DNA of 64,000 nt from DASYYE01 sp035946955 (GTDB lineage: Bacteria; Actinomycetota; Actinomycetes; Streptosporangiales; Streptosporangiaceae), in assembly GCA_035946955.1 (NCBI GenBank), contig DASYYE010000241.1, positions 1 through 64,000 on the forward strand, written 5' to 3'. Below, piece by piece: positions 52,757 to 62,042 of this stretch. Below the pieces are notes generated by a model that saw only the letters and a list, made by a program, of their open reading frames with translations, was not told where the DNA came from and ran no database searches. Position numbers and translations under genes: made by a program. The first letter of the stretch is position 1; the number at the start of each line of letters is the position of its first letter.

Positions 52757-53485
52757 TCAGGGGGGAGTGGTACTGCGGACGGCGGCGTCGAGCACCCGGA
52801 CCGCCCATTCCTCCACGGCCATGTTCTGGCTCTTGGCAAGAGTGGCGCACTGGGCCAGTTGCTCGGGCGTGAGCTGCAGACACAATGGCTGCGTCGCGGT
52901 CGTGCTCATGGCCGTGTCCATTGTGCACCCGGCCGTGCCGAGTTCCCGGCGGACGGCCTCAGCACGTGGCGCCCGTATGACCTGGTGCTTGCGTTCGCGC
53001 AAGCTGGCACGGACCTCCTTGCGCAACTGGTTGCGTGACCAGCCAAACTCCTCCGCTTTGCGGAGCCAGAAGTCCTGCTCGGGCTGGTCGAGAGCGGCGA
53101 CCTCAGCGTGGTGCCCAAAGCTGAGCCCATCGTGCCGGCGGGATAGTTCGAACCGCCGTGCGACCCAGGCGTAGTTACGCAGGGTCTGGTAGTCGAGCGA
53201 AGTCTTCTCAATCGCGTCACGGTAACGGCCCTCGAATGCCGCCTCGCCGTAGACGAGCCAGTCCGCGATCCACCACGTCGAGGAGTCAGTGAATGTAAGT
53301 AGTTGCCGGCCGACGAGCTCCCAGGTGCGGTGAGGGAGAGGCCGGGAGAATACAAGGCCGGATTTCTGCAGGACAACTGACCGGTCGAGCGGGAATGCAG
53401 CAGTGGTCCCACTGTCATAGGGGGTGCTAATCTCGCTGGCAATTTGCGCTACCTGGTCAGCCTCTCGGAGCGGTGAGTTCGTCAT
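52757..53485 (-). CDS. LmbU family cluster-situated transcriptional regulator
   Basis: This 242-residue protein shows the family core: GLVFSRPLPHRTWELVGRQL, WWIADWLVYGEAAFEGRYRD, TSLDYQTLRNYAWVARRFEL, LSFGHHAEVAALDQPEQDFW and EEFGWSRNQLRKEVRASLRE. LmbU of lincomycin clusters, and relatives NovE and HrmB, activate biosynthetic genes. The C-terminal 50 residues carry a small helical segment typical of the family. It lies 126 bases before the permuted ATP-grasp start and faces the GatA-type gene across a 520-base region, so it probably activates both directions. Confidence 0.93.
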   Translation of the reverse strand: MTNSPLREADQVAQIASEISTPYDSGTTAAFPLDRSVVLQKSGLVFSRPLPHRTWELVGRQLLTFTDSSTWWIADWLVYGEAAFEGRYRDAIEKTSLDYQTLRNYAWVARRFELSRRHDGLSFGHHAEVAALDQPEQDFWLRKAEEFGWSRNQLRKEVRASLRERKHQVIRAPRAEAVRRELGTAGCTMDTAMSTTATQPLCLQLTPEQLAQCATLAKSQNMAVEEWAVRVLDAAVRSTTPP

Positions 53486-54007
53486 GACATCCTTCTGCTG
53501 CGCCAGATGGGGTGTGCAGTCGGCGAACCGCCTACTCGACTCGGGGGAGGCAAATACCTAGCGTGTATCGAAGCCCATCATGTGGAAAAAGTCAACCATG
53601 TGGCCGATAGCTGCCAAGCCGGCGAATGACCAGGTCAGCGCGGTATCGGGTCGTCGCTGTCCCGCCACGCAGCCCGGCGGGTGCAGGTTACCGGGCACTT
53701 TGAATGGTATGCACGAAAGCCGCCAGCTATCCATGCAGCGGTAAAGAATGGGCCATGCCTTGACGGAAGGCATCGCTTCGGCCTAGACGGATGGCATCGC
53801 TTTGGTCTGGGCGGCGGCGGGGCCGTCGTCATGCCGCTGGGCCCTAAACTCGAAGATCACTCGAGAGCCGGTGGTGGCCCGGTCCACCTGCGGCCGGGGT
53901 GAATGATCAAGCTAAAATCGTGACCATGCCAACCGACCGTGCCGACGTCGCCTGCTGGCCCGTCGTGCCTTGTCCAATGCGGAACTGGACCACCCGGAGG
54001 CCTGAGG
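53486..54007. promoter_or_regulatory. Divergent control region between lmbU-like and gatA-like genes
   Basis: About 520 bases. The most distinctive element is a 24-base direct repeat (53762-53785 and 53786-53809; core GGCATCGCTT), a candidate activator site. A 71-codon minus-strand frame (53558-53773) ends 73 bases before the regulator gene, but it has no clear ribosome site or domain. GGAGG at 53996-54000 belongs to the amidase gene. Promoters for both operons should lie here; boxes are not obvious. Confidence 0.5.
53762..53809. repeat. 24-base tandem direct repeat upstream of lmbU-like gene
   Basis: Copy 1 at 53762-53785 and copy 2 at 53786-53809 share GACGGA-GGCATCGCTT-GG-CT, with four differences. 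The 24-base period is a little over two helical turns, which would present both copies on nearly the same face of DNA. It is a plausible binding site for the LmbU-type regulator, or simply a duplication. Confidence 0.6.
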
Positions 54008-55507
54008 ATGGACGGTGAGCTCACCCGGATGAGCGCGGCGGAGACCGCCGCCGCGGTCGCGGCCGGTGAGGTGTCCGCGCTCGAGGTCACTGACGCGCAC
54101 CTGGCCAGGATCGAGGCGGTGGACGAGCGGGTCCATGCGTTCCTGCACGTGGCCGGGGACCGGGCGCGGCAGGCCGCGCGGGCGGTCGATGCCAGGCGGG
54201 CCGCTGGGCACCGGCTCGGGCCGCTGGCCGGGGTCCCGTTGGCGCTCAAGGACGTCTTCGTTACTGACGACATGCCCACCACCTGCGGCTCCGCCATCCT
54301 GGACGGCTGGCAGCCGCCCTATGACTCGACCATTGCCCGGCGGCTGCGCCACGCCGGGGTGGTCATACTCGGCAAGGCCAACTGCGATGAGTTCGCCATG
54401 GGCTCCTCCACCGAGAACTCGGCCTTCGGGCCGACCCGCAATCCGTGGGACCTCGCCAAGGTGCCGGGCGGCTCCTCCGGTGGCTCCGCCGCGGCCGTTG
54501 CCGCGTTCGAGGCGCCACTGGGCATCGGCACCGACACGGGTGGGTCACTCCGGCAGCCAGCGGCAGTGTGCGGCGTGGTGGGTGTCAAGCCGACCTATGG
54601 CGGCTCCTCCCGGTATGGCCTGGTGGCCTTCGCGTCCTCACTCGACACGCCCGGCCCGCTGGCCCGCAGCGTGCTCGATGCGGCATTGCTGCACGAGGCC
54701 ATCTCCGGCCATGACCCGTGTGACTCCACATCCGTGGACGCGCCGGTGCCGCCGGTGGTCGAGGCGGCACGGCAGGCGGACGTGAGCGGGCTCATCGTCG
54801 GTGTGGTGCCCGAACTCGGTGGTGACGGCTACCAGCCGGGTGTGCTGGCCAGGTTCGCCGAGACCGTGGACATGCTCGAGTCGCTGGGCGCGAAGGTGAC
54901 CGAGGTCTCCTGCCCGCACTTCCGCTATGCCATGCCGGCCTACTACCTGATCGCGCCGAGCGAGTGCTCGTCCAACCTCGCCCGCTTCGATGGGATGCGC
55001 TACGGGCTGCGGGTCGGCGACGATGGCACCCGCAGCGCGGACGAAGTGATGTCGCTCACTCGCGGGCAGGGTTTCGGCGCAGAGGTGAAACGCCGGATCA
55101 TGCTGGGCACCTACGCCCTGTCCAGCGGGTACTACGACGCCTACTATGCCAAGGCTCAGCAGGTGCGGACCCTGATCATCGAAGACTTCGAGGCCGCGTT
55201 CGCCCAGGTGGATGTGCTGGTCTCGCCCACCAGCCCGACTACCGCCTTCCCGATTGGCGAGCGCGTGGACGACCCACTGGCGATGTACTTGGCTGACCTG
55301 TGCACGATCCCGTCTGACCTGGCCGGGAACGCCGCCCTGTCGGTGCCATGCGGGCTCGCGGACGAGGATGGCCTGCCGGTCGGGTTCCACATCATGGCCC
55401 CGCCGTTGGGGGACGGCCGGGCCTACCGGGTGGGGGCGGCCATCGAGGCCGCCCTGACCGAGCGCTGGGGCCACCCCCTGCTGGACGAAGCAGTGGGACT
55501 CATCTGA
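54008..55507 (+). CDS. GatA-type amidase (amidase signature family)
   Basis: This 499-residue enzyme shows the full amidase signature and is closest to GatA of the tRNA-dependent amidotransferase: Lys in [20 protein letters not shown], the cis-Ser region [16 protein letters not shown], and nucleophile Ser in [20 protein letters not shown], as well as [17 protein letters not shown] and [20 protein letters not shown], which are GatA hallmarks. GatB and GatC are not nearby, so the housekeeping GatCAB presumably lies elsewhere and this is a dedicated paralogue: amide formation or hydrolysis on an intermediate. GGAGG seven bases before ATG 54008. It is the first gene of a plus-strand unit. Confidence 0.9.
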   Translation: MDGELTRMSAAETAAAVAAGEVSALEVTDAHLARIEAVDERVHAFLHVAGDRARQAARAVDARRAAGHRLGPLAGVPLALKDVFVTDDMPTTCGSAILDGWQPPYDSTIARRLRHAGVVILGKANCDEFAMGSSTENSAFGPTRNPWDLAKVPGGSSGGSAAAVAAFEAPLGIGTDTGGSLRQPAAVCGVVGVKPTYGGSSRYGLVAFASSLDTPGPLARSVLDAALLHEAISGHDPCDSTSVDAPVPPVVEAARQADVSGLIVGVVPELGGDGYQPGVLARFAETVDMLESLGAKVTEVSCPHFRYAMPAYYLIAPSECSSNLARFDGMRYGLRVGDDGTRSADEVMSLTRGQGFGAEVKRRIMLGTYALSSGYYDAYYAKAQQVRTLIIEDFEAAFAQVDVLVSPTSPTTAFPIGERVDDPLAMYLADLCTIPSDLAGNAALSVPCGLADEDGLPVGFHIMAPPLGDGRAYRVGAAIEAALTERWGHPLLDEAVGLI

Positions 55508-56034
55508 CGGCTGGCTGGCCCCGCCCGTCCTGAACGGGCACCGACCGAACGGCGCGGCCATAAATACTGCAACGGGCCACGGCATTGCGCAAGGTTCTGA
55601 TGCGGATTTTACTTGTCTGGGCGGCGGCTGATTGACATCGGGCGCAATTGGCCTGTGTCCGGTAACGGACAGCACCCTTGCCGCGCCTGGCGCGCCGCTG
55701 TACTATCCATTTTGGGCACTGGTCGGCTAACCATATTCAAGACTGGCTGACAAACGGCCTCACTGATCGCGCCAGTATCAGGAAATGTGATCTGAGAGGG
55801 CACGGCATGCATTCCGGGGGGTTCTCTGGTGATGGGAATTCACTCCCCGGGGGTGGTGGCCTTCCCGCAGGTAGAGCAGCCCGGGCCTGGGTGTATCCCT
55901 TTCCCTCCATCCCTTCCAATTGCCTTCCTGTCCCTTCCAGGCGCCTTCGTCCCTCCGATTGCCCTCTCGTCCCTTCCGGTCATACGGCGTTGCCGCCGTC
56001 CCCTCTTCCCACCGCTAGCGAGAGCGAGAACCGC
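55508..56034. promoter_or_regulatory. Long leader region with polypyrimidine tract
   Basis: About 530 bases between the amidase and radical SAM genes. The frame of the radical SAM protein stays open upstream to 55678, and an in-frame ATG at 55807 exists, but the encoded sequence is low-complexity. From about 55898 to 55985 the plus strand is almost purely C/T with recurring TCCCTTCC and CCTTC units. This could be an unstructured 5' leader, a Rho-like loading site or a leftover repeat. Before the ATG at 56035 only a weak GAGAG ribosome site is present. Confidence 0.5.
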
Positions 56035-57573
56035 ATGATTATCGAGCAGGCGCGGCAGCCAGAGATCGCCGGTGACGTCCGCGAATTCTTCACCTCACAC
56101 CGGGGCGCGTTCGGTGCCATGAACCTCCTCGACCACCACCTGCCCTCCGATGCCAGGATCGCCGAGCTCGTCCGGAACGTCATGACCGTGGACTATGCGA
56201 TCAGCCGGGTGCTTGAGGTGCCTGACTACCACAGCTACCTGGACCGGTTCAGCGCCGATTCCATGGGCGCCTGCGGCGACACCGGCATGCCCGGGGACAG
56301 CGGCGGCACCTACCGCGACCACCTGATCGACCTCGAGGACATGACGGGTGCGGCGCTCGCCGACGCCGTGACCACGGCCGCCGCCGACTCCATGGAGACG
56401 TTCAACCTGTTCGTGCCCAAGCAGTGCAACCTGAGCTGCCGTGGCTGCTACGCGGCTGCGGTCCCGGTGACCGCGCGGCCCTTTGACGACGGTCTCGTTG
56501 CGGGCTTCACATCGGGAGCACTGTCGGTCATTGAGCAAGCCAGGGCATGCGGGGCCAGGACCGTCTACACCTCCGGGGACGGCGAGCCGACGATCTTCCC
56601 AAGGTTCTTTGACCTCCTGGAGGCCATCCGCGAGCGTGGCATGCAGTGGCTGTTCTTCACGGCTGGCCTGGCCTTCTCCTCCGAGGAGGCGGCCCGGCGG
56701 GTATGGCAGGACGCAGCAGCCCACCTGCAGGGCCCCAGCCGTGACCGGATCGCCCAGCGGCTGAGTGCCCTGGAACGCGACGGCGCGCCCGACCCCACCG
56801 TCCGTGCGCTCACCGCCGAACTCGCCGAGTTCCGCGAGAACATCGAGGTCTACCACTCGATCTGGCGGGCGTCCGGGCGCGAGAACACCGAAGTGCGCCG
56901 GCCGCAGACCGGTGAGTACCGGTATGTCCGCGTGCCCAGCCGCGACACCACCCTTGAGCTGCCATCCAGCCTGCTCGCGTTCATGGACGAGGTCTTCACC
57001 GGCGACCTGCGTGGCCGTCTTGGTATCGAGATGCCCGTCAGCGACATCGGGGCCGCTGACGCCGCCGACGTCGCGGCCTTCGTCGTCGACAACGGCCTGC
57101 GCAGCTACTTCGAGCCCACGATCCTGACTGGCCGCAACCGCATCGGCGACCTCGGTGAGGCCCCCCCGGACGTGCTGCACCAGCTGTCACCATTGCTCGT
57201 CCGGGCGAAGTGCGGGTTCCGCAACATACACCAGCCGACCGTCAAGTACGTCCAGGACCATGCCGGGACCGGGTTCGTGGCGAGCCCAGGGATGGGAGTC
57301 GACACCGCGGACCTGGGCTCCCTGGGTGTCCTCGAACCGCTGCGGATCGGGGACAGCGCAGGTGGGTTCTTCGCCGCCGCCCACGCCCCCCTCATGGTCT
57401 ACGCCAACTACGTGCACAGCGAGGGCTGCAAGTGCAACAGCTTCGCCGCACGCCTGAAGGAGGACCGGGCGGGCCTGGCCCGGTCGTGGCAGCAGATCAG
57501 CTCATGCCTCGACCCGGCACGGATCAGCCTGCCCGAGCTGGCCGTCACCCTGCGGGCTGCCGATGGTGGGTGA
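56035..57573 (+). CDS. Radical SAM enzyme with C-terminal extra cysteines
   Basis: This 512-residue protein starts with a helical N-terminal domain of about 120 residues, then the cluster motif LFVPKQCNLSCRGCYAAAV (Cys 131, 135, 138), the glycine-rich SAM motif TVYTSGDGEPTIFPRFFDLL, and a TIM-barrel core interrupted by a helical insertion (about 215-285). Late cysteines (VRAKCGFRNIHQ, HSEGCKCNSF) may hold an auxiliary Fe-S cluster, SPASM-like but shorter. Substrate unknown: peptide or amino acid. Start by homology at 56035, with a weak ribosome site. The next gene, a methyltransferase, overlaps by 11 bases. Confidence 0.85.
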   Translation: MIIEQARQPEIAGDVREFFTSHRGAFGAMNLLDHHLPSDARIAELVRNVMTVDYAISRVLEVPDYHSYLDRFSADSMGACGDTGMPGDSGGTYRDHLIDLEDMTGAALADAVTTAAADSMETFNLFVPKQCNLSCRGCYAAAVPVTARPFDDGLVAGFTSGALSVIEQARACGARTVYTSGDGEPTIFPRFFDLLEAIRERGMQWLFFTAGLAFSSEEAARRVWQDAAAHLQGPSRDRIAQRLSALERDGAPDPTVRALTAELAEFRENIEVYHSIWRASGRENTEVRRPQTGEYRYVRVPSRDTTLELPSSLLAFMDEVFTGDLRGRLGIEMPVSDIGAADAADVAAFVVDNGLRSYFEPTILTGRNRIGDLGEAPPDVLHQLSPLLVRAKCGFRNIHQPTVKYVQDHAGTGFVASPGMGVDTADLGSLGVLEPLRIGDSAGGFFAAAHAPLMVYANYVHSEGCKCNSFAARLKEDRAGLARSWQQISSCLDPARISLPELAVTLRAADGG

Positions 57574-58240
57574 GGGCACGGGAGCCACGACGGCGTATCC
57601 CGCGCCCGCCTACGACGAGTCCTGGATTCGCCGCTATGGCAACCTCGGGGACGATGACCGGCGGCTGGTCAACGCCGAGATGGCGGCGTTCACCGAGTTG
57701 TTCGAGGCGGCGTTCGCGGGTGTGCCGCGCCGGTCCATCGCCCACCTGGACATCGGCACGTGCACCGGCAGGTACCTGCGCTGGGGCGTGACGCAGGGTT
57801 TCGGCCTGACGTGCGGGATCGACCGGTCACCGGTCACCACCGAATACTGTGCCCGCACCCTGCGGCGTGACGGCGTCCACGTGTACTGCGCTGACCTCCT
57901 GCGTACCGATGAGCTTGCCGCGACGGCTGGGCGTCACGCGCCATTCCGGCTGGTGACGATGATGCTCGGCACCATCAACCACATAGATCCGGCCCAGCGC
58001 CGCGGCATGCTCCGTTCACTCGCTAGCCTCATGGACGCGGAGGGACTGCTGGTGCTTTCATCGTGGCGGCCAGGGCGGTGCTCGCTGTCCCTGTACAGCG
58101 AGTCTGAGCGGCTGTACCTGGAAGCATCCGCGCTCAGCGAACGGCGCGTGGCCGAGCTCGCCGAGGGGAGCCCGCTGCGCCTGGTCACCACGGTGTCAAC
58201 GCCCTGGCAACTGCTTGCCGCGCTGTCGCCCCGCGGTTAG
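57563..58240 (+). CDS. SAM-dependent methyltransferase
   Basis: This 225-residue class I methyltransferase has motif I AHLDIGTCTGRYLRWGVTQG, an acidic residue in CGIDRSPVTTEYCARTL, motif II-like GVHVYCADLLR, and VTMMLGTINHIDPAQRRGML, the last resembling small-molecule N/O-methyltransferases. It is translationally coupled to the radical SAM gene (ATG inside its 3' end), so both likely act on the same intermediate. The GNAT gene follows 37 bases later. Confidence 0.9.
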   Translation: MVGEGTGATTAYPAPAYDESWIRRYGNLGDDDRRLVNAEMAAFTELFEAAFAGVPRRSIAHLDIGTCTGRYLRWGVTQGFGLTCGIDRSPVTTEYCARTLRRDGVHVYCADLLRTDELAATAGRHAPFRLVTMMLGTINHIDPAQRRGMLRSLASLMDAEGLLVLSSWRPGRCSLSLYSESERLYLEASALSERRVAELAEGSPLRLVTTVSTPWQLLAALSPRG

Positions 58241-58277
58241 CGCAGGTCAGGCAGGTCCCAGGGCAGGAAAGGCGGAG

Positions 58278-59330
58278 ATGCGGCTCATTGCGGCCACCGA
58301 CCTCACCAGTCCAGCCTGGTCCGGGCTGTGGGCGGCGGACGCCTGCCGGCATCCCATGTACCAGCCCGCCGAGCTGCGTGCGGGCATGGGCCGCAGGCCG
58401 TCGCTGTATTACCTGCCAGCGCAGCTGCGCCCGGCCGCGGCCGGGCGTGCCGGAGGGGAGTTCTCCCCGGCACACCTGGTCGCCGCCGACGCGGACGGGC
58501 CGGTCATGGGAGTTGTCATGACCATCGAGCGCAATGGCGGGCAGACGTACCTCTCCTCGTTCGGGCGGCCGCTCTACATCGCTGCCGACGCCACCGCGGG
58601 TCCGCTGCGGCGGCGGGCTGCGGCCCGGCTGCTCCATGACCGGCTGGAGGAGCTGCGGTGCGAGCATGGCGCCCAGGGCTATCACTTCCGTGACTTCCTG
58701 ACTGGCGGGCACCAGTCCGAACTGACTGAGCTGGTATTGCGCGCTGGCGGGCAGGCCCTGCCGTACTTCGTCCAGCTGATCGACCTGAGCCGCCCGCTCG
58801 ATGAGATAAGCGGCGGTTTCCGCAAGAGCCTGCGTTACCTCCTGCGGCACCACCGTGACGGGTACTCCGCGGAGGTGGTGACGGCCGGGGACGTCACCGG
58901 CGAGCACGTGAAGGCCTTCCACGGCCTGCATGTGGGTGCGTTCGGTGAGACCCGGCCGTGGGCTGCGTGGGAGGCCATGGGTGACTGCGTGCGCTCGGGT
59001 GAGGCGTTCTGGGTCTTCGGGTGCCAGGACGGGGAGTTCGTCTCCGCAGGTTACTTTCCCTGTTCCGACATTTGCTGCTGCTACGCGAGTGCCGCCAACG
59101 ACCGGGCACAGTATGGGGCCGGACTGAGCCACCTGGTGCTGTGGCGTGCCATTGAGCACGCTCAGCAGCAGGGCTGCCGCAGCCTCGAGCTCGGCGAGCG
59201 CCTCTATCCCGGTCAGCACGCCGGGCTCGACGCCAAGTTCCACTCGATCGCCCACTTCAAGGCCGGCTTCGGCGGTGACGTGGCGGTCAGGCTCGATGTC
59301 TTCTCAGCCGGGGCCGCCGGGCCGACGTGA
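58278..59330 (+). CDS. GNAT/Fem-fold acyltransferase, copy 2
   Basis: This 350-residue double-GNAT protein of the same broad class as that at 46163-47503 shows LVAADADGPVMGVVMTIERN, FGRPLYIAADATAGPLRRRA, FRKSLRYLLRHHRDGYSAEV, AFWVFGCQDGEFVSAGYFPC and CRSLELGERLYPGQHAGLDA, and ends FHSIAHFKAGFGGDVAVRL, which is typical of FemAB/GNAT folds. A run of cysteines (SDICCCYAS) is unusual. It could use aminoacyl-tRNA or acyl-CoA to acylate an amine. ATG 58278 fits AAAGG just upstream. It is convergent with the ATP-grasp gene at 59356. Confidence 0.82.
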   Translation: MRLIAATDLTSPAWSGLWAADACRHPMYQPAELRAGMGRRPSLYYLPAQLRPAAAGRAGGEFSPAHLVAADADGPVMGVVMTIERNGGQTYLSSFGRPLYIAADATAGPLRRRAAARLLHDRLEELRCEHGAQGYHFRDFLTGGHQSELTELVLRAGGQALPYFVQLIDLSRPLDEISGGFRKSLRYLLRHHRDGYSAEVVTAGDVTGEHVKAFHGLHVGAFGETRPWAAWEAMGDCVRSGEAFWVFGCQDGEFVSAGYFPCSDICCCYASAANDRAQYGAGLSHLVLWRAIEHAQQQGCRSLELGERLYPGQHAGLDAKFHSIAHFKAGFGGDVAVRLDVFSAGAAGPT

Positions 59331-59355
59331 CCACGGCCGCTGGTGGTGCGGCAGG

Positions 59356-60630
59356 TCAGCAGACGTCAACCCGGATCTTGGCCGCTGCCGCCGCGAGTTG
59401 CTGGCGGACGTAGCCGTAGCTCGGCCCCTCGGCGTGGATGTAAGCGATGTTCTGCTGCGTGTGCTCGGGCAGTGTCCTGATCTGCTCACCAGCGGCGGTG
59501 ACGACCTCGACGCCGGTGACCCCGGGCACCTGCCGCGCGTCGTCGAGGCCCTCAACCGCCCGCAGGATGCCGGAACGGGCTGAGTACACACACTGGTACC
59601 CGGCGTAACAGCATGGCCGGGGGGTGGTGTCCGGGCACAGTCCCATCGCGAGGTCGACCGCTGCCCCGAAGAAGTCGACGCCGACGGCACGCGCCACGAT
59701 CTCGGGGAGCCGCTGCCCCGCGACCCTCAGGTGCGTTTCGATCAATCGCGGGCCGGTGCTGGTCAGCCTCATCTCGGTGTGGCCGATGCCGTCCGCCAGG
59801 CCCAGCCCGTGCAGCAGTTGCTCGTTCACCTTCAGGGCCTGCGCCAGGGCTTCAGTGTCCTGGCCGGACGGGGTGATGAACTCGACCTCTTCGAAGAGCG
59901 GCCCGTTCATCGGCCGTGGCTTGTCGAGGACGTTCTGGAAGATGACCTCGCCGGCGTGGGCGACCGCGTCGACGCAGACCTCCGGGCCCTCGATGAACTC
60001 CTCGACCACGAACGCTGGTCTGCCGTCCGGCCCGGCCGCGACGGTGTCCATCACCTCGCAGGCGTGCTGCAGGCCCGCCATGGAATCCACCAGCAGCACC
60101 CCCCTGCTGCCGGTGCCGGTGGCGGGTTTCACGATCACCGGCAGGCCGATCCGGGCCGCGGCGTCGCGCGCCTGCGCCATCGACCCGGCCCTGATACTCA
60201 CGGCCGACGGCAGCCCTAGGTCGGCGAAGCGCTCGCGCATGCGCGTCTTGTCCCGCAGCAAGGCGACCAGGCCCGGCTCGGGTCCTGGCATGCCGCACTC
60301 GCGGGCGACTTCGGCGAGGGCTGGGAGGGCCGCGTCCGCGGTCGTCACGACCCCCGTCGCCGCCCAGGACCGGGCGAACTCGCTCACCCGTGACACCGTC
60401 TCGGCCAGGTCTGTGTAGTCGGCACAGTCCCAGTCCAGGACCGCATCGCAGTACTCGCGTTCCCACGTGGCGTCGTGTTTGACCGCGACGACCCTGGCCC
60501 GCCGCGCTCTGGCGGCCTCGAACAGGCCGCGCTTGGACGGGCTGGCACTCCCGAGTACGAGCAGCGTGGCTCCGCTGAGGTCAGCCGGGTCTGGGCGGCT
60601 GGGCGCCGGGGTGAGCAGCGGCTGCATCAT
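59356..60630 (-). CDS. ATP-grasp ligase (BacD/L-amino acid ligase-like)
   Basis: This 424-residue ATP-grasp enzyme has SGATLLVLGSASPSKRGLFE, LRDKTRMRERFADLGLPSAV, ATP-binding PVIVKPATGTGSRGVLLVDS, FVVEEFIEGPEVCVDAVAHA, and metal site TEMRLTSTGPRLIETHLRVA then GQRLPEIVARAVGVDF. It is of the dipeptide-forming L-amino acid ligase type. The two consecutive ATGs at 60630 and 60627 overlap the stop of the upstream ATP-grasp gene, so the two are translated in tandem. Distinct from the 48952/60627 paralogue pair. Confidence 0.9.
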   Translation of the reverse strand: MMQPLLTPAPSRPDPADLSGATLLVLGSASPSKRGLFEAARARRARVVAVKHDATWEREYCDAVLDWDCADYTDLAETVSRVSEFARSWAATGVVTTADAALPALAEVARECGMPGPEPGLVALLRDKTRMRERFADLGLPSAVSIRAGSMAQARDAAARIGLPVIVKPATGTGSRGVLLVDSMAGLQHACEVMDTVAAGPDGRPAFVVEEFIEGPEVCVDAVAHAGEVIFQNVLDKPRPMNGPLFEEVEFITPSGQDTEALAQALKVNEQLLHGLGLADGIGHTEMRLTSTGPRLIETHLRVAGQRLPEIVARAVGVDFFGAAVDLAMGLCPDTTPRPCCYAGYQCVYSARSGILRAVEGLDDARQVPGVTGVEVVTAAGEQIRTLPEHTQQNIAYIHAEGPSYGYVRQQLAAAAAKIRVDVC

Positions 60631-61865
60631 CGGCAGCCGCCAGGCTGGCCGGGGACCACCCTGATCCGTGACAGGGCCTGTCCGGCGCGGCGTTCCGCTT
60701 CCGCCGCGCTGCTCCCCACGGCCAGGACCGACCCCGCCCGGTCCCACGAGCAGGTGGGGTCGGTGAGGACATCCCCTGGCTGGATGCGGACGTCGGCACG
60801 CTGGACACCCGGGCACGCACGGGCCTCTTCCAGTGCCTCGATGCGGCCGACCACGCCAGCGGGTGGGACCAGGAACTGGATCGAGGCGCCACCCACCGGG
60901 CCGGCCGGCAGCTCGGGTGCGTCGCCCGCCAGCAGCCGGACCCACAGCTCGACGAGGTTGGTGTCCCAGGCGTGGTCGATGAGGTCGACGATCTTGTCAC
61001 CGGGCAGCCGTCCACCGCACTCCACCAGGACCGGGCCAGCACTGGTGAGGATCCACTCCGCATGCAGGATGCCGGTGCCGAACGGCACTGCCGCGAGCAG
61101 GTCAGCCACGGCCGTCGACCACGGCTCGTGTGGGTCGCCGCCCGGCCAGCCAGGGACGGTATGGCCCACCTCCACCGGGTGCGTCCCTGGGAGCGTCCGT
61201 TTGCGGGTGACGTTCACGAATACCGGCTCACCTTTGCGGACCAGGCACTCGGTGCTGTACTCCGGCCCGACGAGGCGTTCTTCCGCGAGGTAGCGCCAGG
61301 TCATCGGGCGGTCGGCGAGCTGGTGCGGCTCATGGGCGGTGCTGCTGAGCTGCCACGCCTGTGCGAGGTCCGCCCCGGGCTCCAGGAGGAGCACCCCCAG
61401 GCTGGCCTGCCTGGCGGCCGGCTTCAGCACGCAGGGACGGCCGCTGGCGAACTCGGTGAGGTCGCTGAGCCCACGGACCTCGCGGAACTCCGGGACCGTC
61501 ATCCCGGCCGCCCGCGTCGCCTCCCGCAGCAGCAGCTTGTCGCGGAATGTGGCCGCGGCACTGACCCCCGCGCCTGCCAGGCCCCAGTTCTCCGCCAGCT
61601 CGGCGGCTGCTTGCACGGCATACTCCATGCCGGGCACCACCGCGTCGATGTCGGCGGGCCTGGCCACCACCGTGGTGTACTCATCGTCCTGCTGGTAGCG
61701 GCCGAAGACCACGCCACGAAACGACGGGTGCCCGGCCGCTTTGGGCTCCAGCGCCTTTGCCTGCCAGAGGTCGGGCTCTTCGAGCACGGTGACGCTGCGG
61801 GCAGGCAGGCAGCGATCAAGACCCGAGAGTGCGCTTTCGTTGTAGCCGACCAGGAGCACCCGCAT
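60627..61865 (-). CDS. ATP-grasp ligase, copy 2 of paralogue pair
   Basis: This 412-residue protein shows MRVLLVGYNESALSGLDRCL, CVLKPAARQASLGVLLLEPG, YLAEERLVGPEYSTECLVRK, TGILHAEWILTSAGPVLVEC and GGRLPGDKIVDLIDHAWDTN. It is clearly related to the ATP-grasp gene at 48952-50229 in order and motifs. The start at ATG 61865 follows a GGAAGGGG site; the open frame further upstream lacks homology. First gene of a two-ATP-grasp operon; 177 bases separate it from the MFS gene upstream on the same strand. Confidence 0.9.
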   Translation of the reverse strand: MRVLLVGYNESALSGLDRCLPARSVTVLEEPDLWQAKALEPKAAGHPSFRGVVFGRYQQDDEYTTVVARPADIDAVVPGMEYAVQAAAELAENWGLAGAGVSAAATFRDKLLLREATRAAGMTVPEFREVRGLSDLTEFASGRPCVLKPAARQASLGVLLLEPGADLAQAWQLSSTAHEPHQLADRPMTWRYLAEERLVGPEYSTECLVRKGEPVFVNVTRKRTLPGTHPVEVGHTVPGWPGGDPHEPWSTAVADLLAAVPFGTGILHAEWILTSAGPVLVECGGRLPGDKIVDLIDHAWDTNLVELWVRLLAGDAPELPAGPVGGASIQFLVPPAGVVGRIEALEEARACPGVQRADVRIQPGDVLTDPTCSWDRAGSVLAVGSSAAEAERRAGQALSRIRVVPGQPGGCR

Positions 61866-62042
61866 ACCCGGGATCCCCTTCCATGCCGATAAGCACGCAG
61901 CACTGCTGTTGCTCGGGCAACGCCAATCCCCAGGGAAAAACACCCCAGTCCTGAAAATGGCGTGAATGGGTGTAATGGTAACCGAGTGCCGCTGGGCTCC
62001 GCTGCCTTTCACCGCTGGGAGGGGTGTCCGGAAGGAGACACC

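Noticed and set aside
53558..53773. Minus-strand 71-codon frame upstream of the lmbU-like gene as a RiPP precursor
   Set aside because: No ribosome site, no leader/core pattern and no repeat of Ser/Thr/Asp/Glu core residues. The ATP-grasp genes are of the amino-acid-ligase type rather than graspetide synthetases.
55807..56034. N-terminal extension of the radical SAM protein from ATG 55807
   Set aside because: The extra 76 residues are low-complexity and encoded by the polypyrimidine tract; homology-like sequence begins at 56035.
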